Origin: Mycoplasmatota bacterium
Lineage (GTDB): Bacteria; Bacillota_I; Bacilli_A; MAG-NZ
DNA: 64,000 bases
Reading direction: 5' to 3'
NCBI GenBank assembly: GCA_018394315.1
Contig: CP074575.1
Location: 833,501 to 897,500, forward strand
Part shown: in pieces, positions 27,328 to 36,104 of the stretch
How the letters are laid out: each line of letters starts with the position of its first letter
How positions within the stretch are numbered: the stretch's first letter is position 1
Translations under genes and position numbers: made by a program
The notes under the pieces: model-generated
Database searches by the model: none
Seen by the model: only the letters and a program-made list of their open reading frames with translations
What the model was told of the DNA's origin: nothing

Positions 27328-28558
27328 AGATATTGGTAAAAATGCTAAAGATGCATTAAAAGATATTAGAAAGTTAAGAGAAAATGATAAAAATGGCATT
27401 CTAAAACTAGTTGCTGAGGCTTTATTAGAAAGAAAAGACGATATCATTAAAGCAAATAAAATAGATTTAGCAAATGCAAAAGAAAATGGTATGAATAAAG
27501 CTCTACTTGATAGACTACTACTAGATGATGAGAGAATCAAATCAATTGCCGATGGCTTAGTAAAAATTACTGGTTTAGAAGATCCAATTGGAAAAGTACT
27601 AGAAATGAATAAACGTCCTAATGGATTAATGATTGGAAAAAAAGTTGTTCCGATAGGAGTAATTGGAATTATTTATGAAGCACGTCCAAATGTTACAATT
27701 GATGCCTTTGGACTCTGTTTTAAAACAAGTAATTGCGTTATTTTAAGAGGTGGAAAAGAAGCTATAAATTCAAATGTTAAGTTAGTAGAAGTAGTTAATG
27801 AAGTATTTATAAACAATGGAATTAATCCAAATTGCTTACAAATACTAAGGGATACTTCTAGAGAAATAGCCAATGAAATGATGAAGATGAATGAATATTT
27901 AGATTTGTTAATCCCTAGGGGAGGTTCGGGTTTAATTAATGCCGTAATCCAAAACAGTACAATTCCAGTGATTCAAACCGGAGTTGGAAATTGTCACGTA
28001 TATATAGATAAATATGCAGATCTAGAAAAAGCTTTAAATATAGCTTATAACTCTAAAGTTCAACGACCAGGAGTTTGTAATTCCTGTGAAACAATTTTAG
28101 TTCACAAAGATATTTGTAATGATTTCTTACCAAAAATTCAGGAGTTATTTAAAAACAAAGTGGAAGTTCGTGGAGATAAAAAAGTGTTAGATTATTTTAC
28201 TGATGGGATCCCTGCAACAGAATCGGATTATTTAGAGGAATTTCATGATTATATTGTTGCGATGAAAGTGGTTGATACTTATGATGAGGCGATTTTACAT
28301 ATTCAAAAATATAGTACTGGTCATTCTGAAGCGATAGTAACTGAAAACTTTACAAATGCACAAGAGTTTCTAGAAGAAATTGATTCTGCAGCCGTATATG
28401 TGAATGCTTCAACTAGATTTACTGATGGCTTTGAATTTGGTTTTGGGGCTGAAATTGGTATAAGCACGCAAAAACTACACGCAAGAGGTCCTATGGGATT
28501 ATTAGAGTTGACAACTACAAAATATATCATTTATGGTAGTGGACAAATTAGAGAGTAG
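27317..28558 (+). CDS. proA: Glutamate-5-semialdehyde dehydrogenase (gamma-glutamyl phosphate reductase)
   Basis: Second step of proline synthesis: reduces gamma-glutamyl phosphate to glutamate semialdehyde with NADPH, probably with ProB as a channelled pair. 413 residues, normal. ALDH-fold motifs: GVIGIIYEARPNVT, NCVILRGGKEA, LIPRGGSGLI and the catalytic cysteine in RPGVCNSCET near residue 253; FTDGFEFGFGAEIGIST and HARGPMGLLELTT close the family signature. Start at ATG 27317 (AGGAAAAGAAG upstream) inside the end of proB; an earlier in-frame ATG at 27287 is unlikely. Followed 8 bases later by proC. Confidence 0.95.
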   Translation: MKIKDIGKNAKDALKDIRKLRENDKNGILKLVAEALLERKDDIIKANKIDLANAKENGMNKALLDRLLLDDERIKSIADGLVKITGLEDPIGKVLEMNKRPNGLMIGKKVVPIGVIGIIYEARPNVTIDAFGLCFKTSNCVILRGGKEAINSNVKLVEVVNEVFINNGINPNCLQILRDTSREIANEMMKMNEYLDLLIPRGGSGLINAVIQNSTIPVIQTGVGNCHVYIDKYADLEKALNIAYNSKVQRPGVCNSCETILVHKDICNDFLPKIQELFKNKVEVRGDKKVLDYFTDGIPATESDYLEEFHDYIVAMKVVDTYDEAILHIQKYSTGHSEAIVTENFTNAQEFLEEIDSAAVYVNASTRFTDGFEFGFGAEIGISTQKLHARGPMGLLELTTTKYIIYGSGQIRE

Positions 28559-28566
28559 GGAATTAA

Positions 28567-29370
28567 ATGAAAAACATTGGCTTTATCGGTTGTGGGAATA
28601 TCGCAACTGCAATGATTGCTGGTATAAGTAAATCAACTTTATTTAAAGAGATTAATATTTATGCTTATGATATTGATCAAGATAAACTTCAAATGATGAA
28701 AAATGATTATGGAATAAACCTTGCTAACAGCAATATTGATTTAGTGAAGGCGGTTGAAGTTGTTGTTCTAGCGGTTAAACCGAATATTTATGAAACAGTA
28801 ACTAACGAAATTAAGAATATTATTTCTAAAGATACAATAATAGTTGTTATTGCTGCAGGAATCTCTCTTGATAATATTAAAATGATGTTTAATAGAGAAT
28901 TAAAATATGTAAGAGCAATGCCGAATACTCCTGCACTAGTTGGAGAAGGGATGACGGCATTATGTTATTCTGAGTTACTTAAGGATAATGAAAAGAAATT
29001 AGTTGCTGACATTTTCAGTTGTTTTGGAAAATATCTAGAACTTTCTGAGGATAAATTTAGTGCATTCACATCAGTATGTGGATCGTCGCCAGCATTTGTT
29101 TATATGTTTATAGAAGCATTAGCGGATGGGGGGGTATTGCTAGGGTTACAACGACATCAAATATATGATATGGTTTCTCAAGCAATTTTAGGATCAGCGA
29201 AAATGGTTCTAGAAACTAAAGAACATCCAGGAAAACTAAAGGATAATGTTTGCTCACCTGGAGGAACAGCTATTGAAGGTGTTGCTGAACTTGAAAGAAA
29301 CAATTTTAGGAATGCTGTAATTAGTGCTGTAATTAAAACCGGAGAGAAATCAAGAACAATAAATAATTAA
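28567..29370 (+). CDS. proC: Pyrroline-5-carboxylate reductase
   Basis: Last step of proline synthesis: reduces P5C to proline with NAD(P)H. 267 residues, as expected. N-terminal Rossmann motif GFIGCGNIATAMIAGI, then AVKPNIY, RAMPNTPALVGEGMTAL and the C-terminal dimer/substrate helix with VCGSSPAFVYMFIEALADGG and CSPGGTAIEGV. With proB and proA it forms a complete operon from glutamate to proline, all under the upstream proline T-box and all inside one att-to-att segment (cores D-E). Confidence 0.96.
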   Translation: MKNIGFIGCGNIATAMIAGISKSTLFKEINIYAYDIDQDKLQMMKNDYGINLANSNIDLVKAVEVVVLAVKPNIYETVTNEIKNIISKDTIIVVIAAGISLDNIKMMFNRELKYVRAMPNTPALVGEGMTALCYSELLKDNEKKLVADIFSCFGKYLELSEDKFSAFTSVCGSSPAFVYMFIEALADGGVLLGLQRHQIYDMVSQAILGSAKMVLETKEHPGKLKDNVCSPGGTAIEGVAELERNNFRNAVISAVIKTGEKSRTINN

Positions 29371-29433
29371 AACTTATTATAATAGAACCACCTGATCTGT
29401 AAACCCTTTTATGAACTTATTTATTATAATTTA

Positions 29434-29462
29434 TTGACATTGAAGTCATGGAGTGCTAAAAT
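29434..29462 (+). promoter_or_regulatory. Promoter of the T-box/ABC importer operon
   Basis: TTGACA, 17 bases, TAAAAT: near-consensus vegetative promoter ~60 bases before T-box stem I. Confidence 0.8.
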
Positions 29463-29524
29463 CTTTTTAATTAATCATTAGTTAAAAGCTTTGATAAGAA
29501 ATAGTATTCATTTCAATTCTTAAA

Positions 29525-29768
29525 AAGAGAGTTGCCGTTTGGTGAGAGGCACATAAGAATCTATGGAGAACACATCTTTGAGCTGTGAATTCAAACGTTT
29601 ATCTAGTAGAGTTCATCGGTATCCTTGCAACCGTTATATTGCTAGAGTATAAGCATTTTGCCGTACTCGAAAAGGTTAATATCGTGAGATATTAATAAAA
29701 TAGAAGTGGGACCACGTGAGTATAGCTTTCGTCTTCTAGTATTGACTAGAGAGGGAAGCTTTTTTTAT
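29525..29768 (+). promoter_or_regulatory. T-box riboswitch, apparently histidine-specific (CAC specifier)
   Basis: The T-box core is AAGTGGGACCACGTG (29704-29718), a variant of AGGGTGGNACCGCG, followed by a terminator (AGCTTTC...CTTCTAGT / ACTAGA...GGAAGCT and seven T). In stem I, GAACACATCTTTGAG aligns with GAACCTACCTTTGAG of the proline leader, placing the specifier CAC at 29571-29573, a histidine codon. It precedes a three-gene ABC importer. Confidence 0.8.
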
Positions 29769-29812
29769 TTCCTTTTGACTCATGATTAAATAAAGAAAAG
29801 GGAGATAGAAAA

Positions 29813-30607
29813 ATGAAAAAATTATTATTAATATTATCGCTAATGTTTGTAGTTACATTAACAGCATGTTCTAAAGAGGAAAAAATCGATTTGAAAGAAA
29901 TCGAAGAAAGAGGATATATCATCATGGGATTAGATGATACATTTGCCCCAATGGGTTTCAGAGATGAGTCAAATGAAATCGTTGGTTTTGATGTAGATTT
30001 AGCTAAAGAGTTATTTGGATCTACGGGTATTAAACTTAGGTTTCAGCCAATCGACTGGGCAATGAAAGAAACTGAATTAAACAATGGTAACATTGATATG
30101 ATTTGGAATGGTTATACGATTACACAAGAGAGAAAAGAAAAGGTTAACTTTTCAACACCATATATAAGTAGCAGACAAGTGATTATCACTCTAATGGATA
30201 GTGAAATAGATAAAATTAGCGACCTTGAAGGTAAAGTATTAGCTACACAAACTGGTTCTAGTTCATTGAATGCAATTACTGAATCAGAAGAATTAATGAG
30301 TTTTGTAAGTGAAGATGAAATTATTTTGTTTGGGTCATATAACGAAGCATTTATTGATCTTAAAGCAAGAAGAATAAATGCAATTGTTGCTGATGAAATT
30401 CTAGTTCGCTATTATATGAGTTCAAATGAAGAAACTGAATATAAAATTTTAGATGATGATTTAGGTTATGATGAATTCGGAATCGGATTAAGAAAAGAGT
30501 CAACAGATTTATTAGAATTAATTAACAACTTGTTAGATGAGATGAAACAAGACAAAAGAGCTGCTAAAATTTCCGTTAAGTGGTTTGCTGAAAATATAGT
30601 CGAATGA
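29813..30607 (+). CDS. Amino acid ABC transporter, substrate-binding lipoprotein
   Basis: Extracellular substrate-binding protein of the polar amino acid family (SBP_bac_3). 264 residues. Signal peptide with lipobox LTAC (Cys about residue 19). Mature part: YIIMGLDDTFAPMGFRDESNEIVGFDVDLAKEL, DIDMIWNGYTITQERKEKVNFSTPY, LATQTGSSS and AIVADEILVRYY, all standard for His/Gln/Arg binding proteins. The preceding T-box with a CAC specifier suggests histidine (inference). First of three genes spaced 1 base and then overlapped. Confidence 0.88.
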   Translation: MKKLLLILSLMFVVTLTACSKEEKIDLKEIEERGYIIMGLDDTFAPMGFRDESNEIVGFDVDLAKELFGSTGIKLRFQPIDWAMKETELNNGNIDMIWNGYTITQERKEKVNFSTPYISSRQVIITLMDSEIDKISDLEGKVLATQTGSSSLNAITESEELMSFVSEDEIILFGSYNEAFIDLKARRINAIVADEILVRYYMSSNEETEYKILDDDLGYDEFGIGLRKESTDLLELINNLLDEMKQDKRAAKISVKWFAENIVE

Positions 30608-30608
30608 T

Positions 30609-31250
30609 ATGGATTACTATTTAACTTTAATTAATCAATTATTTCTAGGTGCATTAGTAACACTTAAGTTCTTTATCTTAATTGGAATTGTGTCACTGTT
30701 CTTTGGCCTATTAGTATCGATACTTGGTCTTGTTTCAAATAGTTTCATTAAAAGAATAATAAATATATATGTACTTATTATGAGAGGTACCCCATTACTT
30801 TTACAACTTATTACTATTTATTTTGGCTTACCTATAATTGGTTTAAGCTTAAGTAGAACTGTCGCTGTGTTAATTGCATTTGCACTAAATTACTCAGCAT
30901 ACTTTAGTGAAATATTTCGAGGTGGATTCGAAAGCATCGATAAAGGACAGTTCGAAGCTGCGTTTGTACTTGGAATGAAAAAAAGAGATACATATAAGAA
31001 AATAGTGTTACCACAAGTGATTAAGAGAGTATTACCTTCAATTTCAAATGAGATAATAACTCTTGTAAAAGATACTTCTTTAATTTATGTTGTTGGATTA
31101 GGAGAATTATTAAGAATGGGTAAAATAGCCTCAAATAGAGATGCTTCACTAGTTCCATTGTTGTTCGTTGGATTGATATATCTCTTAATTATCTATGCAT
31201 TAACTAAATTATTAAAGAGATGGGAGCGCTCGTATGGATACTTTGAGTAA
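30609..31250 (+). CDS. Amino acid ABC transporter, permease
   Basis: Membrane subunit of a His/Glu/Gln/Arg-type importer (HEQRo family), 213 residues with about five transmembrane helices. The N-terminal LTLINQLFLGALVTLKFFIL and RGTPLLLQL are family signatures. The EAA cytoplasmic loop, which docks the ATPase, is GQFEAAFVLGMKKRDTYKKIVLPQ near residues 113-136. Begins 1 base after the binding protein and overlaps the ATPase gene by 17 bases. Confidence 0.92.
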   Translation: MDYYLTLINQLFLGALVTLKFFILIGIVSLFFGLLVSILGLVSNSFIKRIINIYVLIMRGTPLLLQLITIYFGLPIIGLSLSRTVAVLIAFALNYSAYFSEIFRGGFESIDKGQFEAAFVLGMKKRDTYKKIVLPQVIKRVLPSISNEIITLVKDTSLIYVVGLGELLRMGKIASNRDASLVPLLFVGLIYLLIIYALTKLLKRWERSYGYFE

Positions 31251-31899
31251 TATTGTTGAAATAAATAACTTAACAAAAAAGTTTGGCGAAAAGATTATCT
31301 TTAAAGAGCTCTCAATCAATTTCAAGGAAAAGGAAATAACAGTTATACTTGGTCCATCAGGTATTGGTAAAACTACTCTTTTGAGGTGTATATGTGGACT
31401 AGAGACAGTAAGTGATGGAGAAATAACAATAAATAATCAACCATACATAAAGTTTGGAGAAGTAGTAGACAAAAAAAATACACAGAAAGTTTTAAATGAT
31501 GTAGGCCTTGTTTTTCAAGACTTTAATTTGTTTCCTCATTTAACAGTGTACGAAAATATTAGAATTATAGTAAAAGATGATAAACTAGTTAAATACTGGC
31601 TAACTGAACTAGGAATGTTTGAAAAAAAAGATCTATATCCATTCGAGTTATCAGGGGGACAAAAACAGCGTGTAGCAATAGCTAGAGCGTTAATATTAAA
31701 ACCAAAATTACTGTGTTTTGATGAACCAACTTCAAATCTAGACTCATCTTTAAAAATGAACATAGCAAGCATTATTAAAAAGATTTCAAAAACTGGAACT
31801 TCAGTAATTATCATTACACATGACGAGTTATTCGCTGATGCTGTTGCTGATAATATAATAAAGTTTACTGACCTTTCTACTAATGTTAGTTGTAGATGA
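31234..31899 (+). CDS. Amino acid ABC transporter, ATP-binding protein
   Basis: ATPase subunit, 221 residues, a little shorter than the ~240 typical. Walker A GPSGIGKTT near 38-46, Q-loop LVFQDFNLFPHLTV near 92, signature LSGGQKQRVAIARAL near 139, Walker B LLCFDEPTSNLD near 160, and switch His in ITHDELFA near 193. Energises the preceding permease. The three genes form one unit under the upstream T-box. Att core E lies 112 bases after its stop. Confidence 0.93.
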   Translation: MDTLSNIVEINNLTKKFGEKIIFKELSINFKEKEITVILGPSGIGKTTLLRCICGLETVSDGEITINNQPYIKFGEVVDKKNTQKVLNDVGLVFQDFNLFPHLTVYENIRIIVKDDKLVKYWLTELGMFEKKDLYPFELSGGQKQRVAIARALILKPKLLCFDEPTSNLDSSLKMNIASIIKKISKTGTSVIIITHDELFADAVADNIIKFTDLSTNVSCR

Positions 31900-32010
31900 T
31901 ATGAGATAAGGGCTTAAAATTACATGGAATTAATAAAATTAATCAGTGAAAAAGTAGTAAGTTATATTAGTATAAATTATCTGACATGTTGCACCTGAAA
32001 ACGTTACAAA

Positions 32011-32134
32011 GCGCCGTATCATAAATAATTGTAAAACATGAGCAGAAATATCGCTTGTATAGAAGAACGAACAGAGTGAATATTCACTCTGTTTTCATTG
32101 GAGGAAACAAATGAAAGATATAAAGAATGTTTCA
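32011..32134 (+). repeat. SCC-like att core E with conserved left arm (arm copy 2)
   Basis: Core GCGCCGTATCATAAATAA (32011-32028), identical to core C, then the arm TTGTAAAACATGAGC...AAATATCGCT shared with 17673-17784. It includes a perfect palindrome centred near 32081 (arms ACAGAGTGAAT / ATTCACTCTGT) followed by TTT, a ribosome site and ATGAAAGATATAAAGAATGT, after which the similarity ends. The small gene that starts here is truncated after about eight codons. Confidence 0.9.
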
Positions 32135-32266
32135 TGATATTAGAAGCCTAAATTGAGAGAACTGATGAGAACGCTTTGTCGAATTGGGTCGGTTAATAAT
32201 AATATATTAGCAACGTGCATAAATGTGAATATGCTATAATTTTATTAAGAGTGAGGTGGATTTCTT

Positions 32267-33223
32267 ATGAGAAGAATAAGTCTGTTATTGATTATATTAT
32301 TAGTGTTGCTGTTAGGGTGTAATGAACAGAGTAACAAAGATAATGATGTACTAAGTGAATATCCTACTAAAGAAGAAGTATCTATTGAAGAACTAAGAGC
32401 TGCACAATATAAGATGATAGAATACGGAGATGAACTCTTAGATCGAGGTGTGTTCATCTCTTCATCGGGGGTTGATGAGCGTAATAGTATGTTACATATA
32501 GAAGTTTTTGACTTGAATGACGATAAAGCTGAAGTGATTTATGAGTATATTGATAAAGAACTAGTGACCTTGGAGAATGTATATCATTCTGAGATTAAAA
32601 CAGTGTTGAATGTAGTTGATGGTAGAGTGTTAGTAATTGACAATGAAAATTCAGCAGATATGACCTGGTATTCATATGATGAAGAGAAACTCAATGATCT
32701 TGGATTGAAAGCAGGTAATGTTATAGAAATTATTAGTACTGGAATGATACTTACATCAGACCCAGGCCAAGGATTCGCTATGGAGATAAAATTAACTGAT
32801 GTAAAATCAATCGAACCAAAATCCATTGAAGGGAAGTTAATTGGGGTGATGCTCCCTAGTTATTCCGCTAGGTTGCTAGTAAATGATGAGTATGTTTATT
32901 TTAGATCATTTTTTAATGTTAATGCTGAATTGATAGGTGATATTGTTGAGATGTACTATATTGGAGAGCAAGAAATAGATGGAAAAAGTGTGCTAAATGT
33001 TCATCGCTTTAATGTTATAGAAGAACATGATGCTTACGAAGGATATGTTGAGTCAGTTCATGGTGATCAAATTGTATTCAATAATTCGGAAGAGCAAATT
33101 ATTTTTAATATGGGTGCTTTTAATTCTAAAGATTTTGAAGTAGGTTTGGTTGTTTATATTGAATTCCAAGAGGTTGATGGTGTAAAAACAATTACTAACT
33201 TAATTTCACCGGAAAGCAACTAA
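32267..33223 (+). CDS. Secreted lipoprotein of unknown function with two beta-barrel-like repeats
   Basis: 318 residues. Signal peptide with lipobox LLLGC (Cys near 18). Not firmly recognised. After a helical segment (EEVSIEELRAAQYKMIEYGDEL) the remainder is beta-rich, with two OB-like blocks near 175-260 (SIEGKLIGVMLPSYSARLLV) and 263-318 (YEGYVESVHGDQIVFNN). The layout is reminiscent of DUF3221-type lipoproteins, but I do not claim it. ATG with GAGGTGG upstream; single gene, first cargo after core E. Confidence 0.5.
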   Translation: MRRISLLLIILLVLLLGCNEQSNKDNDVLSEYPTKEEVSIEELRAAQYKMIEYGDELLDRGVFISSSGVDERNSMLHIEVFDLNDDKAEVIYEYIDKELVTLENVYHSEIKTVLNVVDGRVLVIDNENSADMTWYSYDEEKLNDLGLKAGNVIEIISTGMILTSDPGQGFAMEIKLTDVKSIEPKSIEGKLIGVMLPSYSARLLVNDEYVYFRSFFNVNAELIGDIVEMYYIGEQEIDGKSVLNVHRFNVIEEHDAYEGYVESVHGDQIVFNNSEEQIIFNMGAFNSKDFEVGLVVYIEFQEVDGVKTITNLISPESN

Positions 33224-33497
33224 TGATAGGGCTGATTGTATTTCTTACTTATCAATCCAAGGGAATATCAAGCGGTAAGAATTGTGCGTTATAACCCGCA
33301 CCATTGTTTTCGTTTAGGTAGATTGATAATCCGCTGATTATCACTTATGTGTTTAATTCAATAAAAATGAAAGCAAAAGTATTGTTTGTTATGTACAAAA
33401 ACGACCCTTAACATAAGTATGTGAGGATATTAAAATATGCTGAAATTTGACCTTTTTCATAGTATAATAAATACGTATTCAAGAATGGTGTGGGAAT

Positions 33498-33938
33498 ATG
33501 AACATTATGGTGGAAAAGTTAGAAAAAGTATTTGGAATGAATAATGAGTTTCTTTGTAATATTGAAGAGGTTGACCTTAAATTACGTATAGATGGAATTA
33601 GGTCAAATACTATTGCTAGTCAAATCGCTTGTGTAGCAGGGGGGCGTGATTCATATGCAAAATGTATTCTTGAAGATGAGCCTTTTAGTTGGCGCCCTGA
33701 TTTTTCATATGATGATAGATATGAATATGATAAATTAATCAATCATTTAGGAAATAGAAGTAGTTCGTTAATTGCAGCACTTAAGTCTATTAAAAATTTT
33801 TCTCTAAATCAGGAAAGTCTAATCATTGATCTTATTAGTCATGAGTATTTACATCAAGGGCAAATTATTAGATATTTTTATGCGAATGAATTAGAAATGC
33901 CTAACTCAGTGAAATCGTTTTGGCACCTTGAAGATTAA
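33498..33938 (+). CDS. DinB-like protein
   Basis: 146 residues, four-helix-bundle DinB/YfiT-type family, commonly a metal-binding thiol-transferase-like fold. Visible: LDLKLRIDGIRSNTIASQI... (helix 1), GRDSYAKCI, and the C-terminal helix HEYLHQGQIIRYFYANELEMPNS with SFWHLED at the end, which is typical. The His residues of SHEYLHQGQ are the likely metal ligands. A TATAATAAATA box at 33460-33470 precedes it. 27 bases before the radical SAM gene, perhaps co-transcribed. Confidence 0.7.
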   Translation: MNIMVEKLEKVFGMNNEFLCNIEEVDLKLRIDGIRSNTIASQIACVAGGRDSYAKCILEDEPFSWRPDFSYDDRYEYDKLINHLGNRSSSLIAALKSIKNFSLNQESLIIDLISHEYLHQGQIIRYFYANELEMPNSVKSFWHLED

Positions 33939-33965
33939 TTATATAATAGTTTGGGGAATAGTCTT

Positions 33966-34844
33966 ATGATTATTAAACAGAATGCTAAATCATTATTAAT
34001 AAAGAGTAATGGTATAGAGAGTGTGTTTGGAAATGACTTCTACATGAACATTTACAGAGGTTGTAGTCATAATTGTATTTACTGTGATTCGAGAAGTAGT
34101 TGTTATCGCGTAGAAAACTTCGATAAAGACGTCATTGTAAAAGATAATGCAGTTGAATTATTGGAGAAAGAATTAGTTAGCAAAAGAAAAAAAGGTGTAA
34201 TTAGTTTAAGTGGAGCAATGTCTGATTGTTATATGCATATTGAAAAGAAGCTTGAGTTAACTAGAGGTTGTTTAAATATACTAGATAAATATAATTATCC
34301 TGTAATGATACATACGAAAAGTGATTTGGTATTACGAGATATTGATATTTTAGAAAAAATAAACAATAAAACAAATGCAAATGTTTTGTTTACAATAACT
34401 ACAATTAATGATGAGCATGCTAGAATTATTGAACCTAATGCCCCATTACCAAGCAAGAGGTTTAAAGCATTAAAATCATTGAGTGATAAAGGAATTACCA
34501 CAGGAATTGCAATTTGGCCAATCATTCCTTTTATAACAGATCAAGAAAAAAATATTAACGAACTAATTAAGTATGCACATCTTGCGGGTTGTAAATATGT
34601 GATTTTTGGAGATGCGCTTACATTGAGAGGTAAGCAAAGAGAGTATTTTTATAAGAAGTTAGATGAAGCAGGGAGTGATTTAGCCAAAAAGTATAAACGA
34701 CTATATGGCGATAGTTATGTATGTAAATCAAAGAACATTGAAAAGATTAAAAAAATAATAAGAGATCTTTGTGAGGAATGTGGACTTGAGACTAAAGTTT
34801 CTTATTATCAGGTAAAAGAACCCAGCCAGATTAGTTTATTCTAA
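33966..34844 (+). CDS. Radical SAM protein of the SPL (spore photoproduct lyase/SplB-like) family
   Basis: About 292 residues. The radical SAM cluster is CSHNCIYCDSR (CX3CX2C spacing) near residue 30, binding a 4Fe-4S cluster and SAM. FYMNIYRGCSHNC and the later VFTITT/IEPNAPLPSKRFKALKSLSDKGI segment are typical of SPL-type DNA repair photolyase-like proteins; the latter motif fixes the subfamily. Spore photoproduct lyase itself is longer, so this is a relative of uncertain substrate. Start at ATG 33966 with TTGGGGAA upstream rather than TTG 33951. Confidence 0.75.
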   Translation: MIIKQNAKSLLIKSNGIESVFGNDFYMNIYRGCSHNCIYCDSRSSCYRVENFDKDVIVKDNAVELLEKELVSKRKKGVISLSGAMSDCYMHIEKKLELTRGCLNILDKYNYPVMIHTKSDLVLRDIDILEKINNKTNANVLFTITTINDEHARIIEPNAPLPSKRFKALKSLSDKGITTGIAIWPIIPFITDQEKNINELIKYAHLAGCKYVIFGDALTLRGKQREYFYKKLDEAGSDLAKKYKRLYGDSYVCKSKNIEKIKKIIRDLCEECGLETKVSYYQVKEPSQISLF

Positions 34845-34893
34845 ATTTGCGTTGAATTTTTGGATAAGGAGTATCAAGGGTTAAGAATACAAT

Positions 34894-34986
34894 TTGAATA
34901 CTGCTATGCCGTATTTTTTTATTTTAGATGACCCAGATGGTAATACACTTATAATTACAGGTGGACACGAGGAAAAATATAATTAA
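34894..34986 (+). pseudogene. C-terminal fragment of a VOC/glyoxalase-like gene
   Basis: Reads MPYFFILDDPDGNTLIITGG then a short tail and stop. FxxxDPDGNxxxI is the C-terminal signature of vicinal-oxygen-chelate proteins. No start or N-terminal module is present upstream. Confidence 0.65.
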
Positions 34987-35068
34987 TCTTAACTTTAAGG
35001 ATATACCATAAATGATTTCAACAATGATAGCTGAGCATAACTATAATACAGTACACTATGGAGGAAAA

Positions 35069-35929
35069 ATGAAAATTTTAGTTTTAGGAGGAACAAGATT
35101 TGTAGGTATTCATTTAGTAAATGAATTACTTAAGAAATCTTATGATATTACTATTGCTAATAGAGGAACAACAAAAGATGAGTTTGGCCATGAAGTTAAG
35201 AGAATTGTATTTGATAGGTATGATTCTAAAAGTATCAAAGATAAACTTACTGATCAATATGATGTTATTTATGACACATTAGCTTATGCATCAAATGATG
35301 TTAAAGTATTGCTTGATAATATTAAATGTAATAAATATATAATGGTATCATCTGCTGCTGTGTATGAAGATTATATAAATGTATCTGAAGATAAGTTTCA
35401 GCCAGAAAAAAACAAGTTAATATGGTGTAATCGTGGTGATTATAGTTATTCGAAAATCAAAAGACAAGCTGAGACAGCAATTTATCAAGAATATTCATCG
35501 GTAAATGCAATTACAGTTAGATATCCTTTTGTAGTAGGAAATGATGATTACACAAATCGATTAAAGTTTTATGTTGAGCACATAATAAATGGATTACCAA
35601 TGTATATTGATAACTTAAATGATCAATTGTGCTTTATTAGTTCAAATGAGTGTGGGAACGCATTAGCAGAACTAGCAAGTAAAAATTATGTTGGACCACT
35701 TAACTTTTCAAATAGTGGTGCAATTTCAATAAAAGAAATTATTAACTATATTGAAAGAAAAACAGGTAAGATAGCTGAATATGCAAAAAATGGGGACGCA
35801 GGACCTTATAATGGAAAGTATGTTAGTAGTCTGAATTTGTCAGAGTGTAATAAATTAAACATTGATTTTAGTGATGTAAGAGAATGGATATTTAATCTGT
35901 TAGATGAAATTATTGAGGAAGTAATTTAG
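35069..35929 (+). CDS. NAD-dependent epimerase/dehydratase family protein
   Basis: 286 residues, short-chain dehydrogenase/reductase (extended) fold. Dinucleotide-binding GGTRFVGIHLVNELL near residue 7; VIYDTLAYASNDVK; MVSSAAVYEDY as the Ser/catalytic region; and the YSKIKRQAE motif (Tyr-xxx-Lys active site) near 125-130. The substrate is unknown; close relatives act on nucleotide sugars or bind mRNA/NAD(P). Start ATG 35069 with GGAGGAAAA upstream rather than ATG 35012. Its last 20 codons and 60 following bases are repeated as a relic at 25799-25915. Confidence 0.78.
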   Translation: MKILVLGGTRFVGIHLVNELLKKSYDITIANRGTTKDEFGHEVKRIVFDRYDSKSIKDKLTDQYDVIYDTLAYASNDVKVLLDNIKCNKYIMVSSAAVYEDYINVSEDKFQPEKNKLIWCNRGDYSYSKIKRQAETAIYQEYSSVNAITVRYPFVVGNDDYTNRLKFYVEHIINGLPMYIDNLNDQLCFISSNECGNALAELASKNYVGPLNFSNSGAISIKEIINYIERKTGKIAEYAKNGDAGPYNGKYVSSLNLSECNKLNIDFSDVREWIFNLLDEIIEEVI

Positions 35930-36104
35930 TAACTGGTATACTGAAATTGCAATAGATATGATACAAATTAGGTCTAAGACGAGATTCAAGATGGATATTC
36001 AAGAAATTAAGAGCTTTGGGGTGAAAATTCGAGCCACCAGGTGGCGAATAGGCCTAGTTATCAGTAAATAAACAGGAGTAATACTATATTTGAAGGAGAA
36101 GTAA

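Noticed and set aside
35001-35016. ATATACCATAAATGAT as another att core
   Set aside because: Only a short AT-rich match and no arm similarity; likely coincidence although it follows a gene relic.
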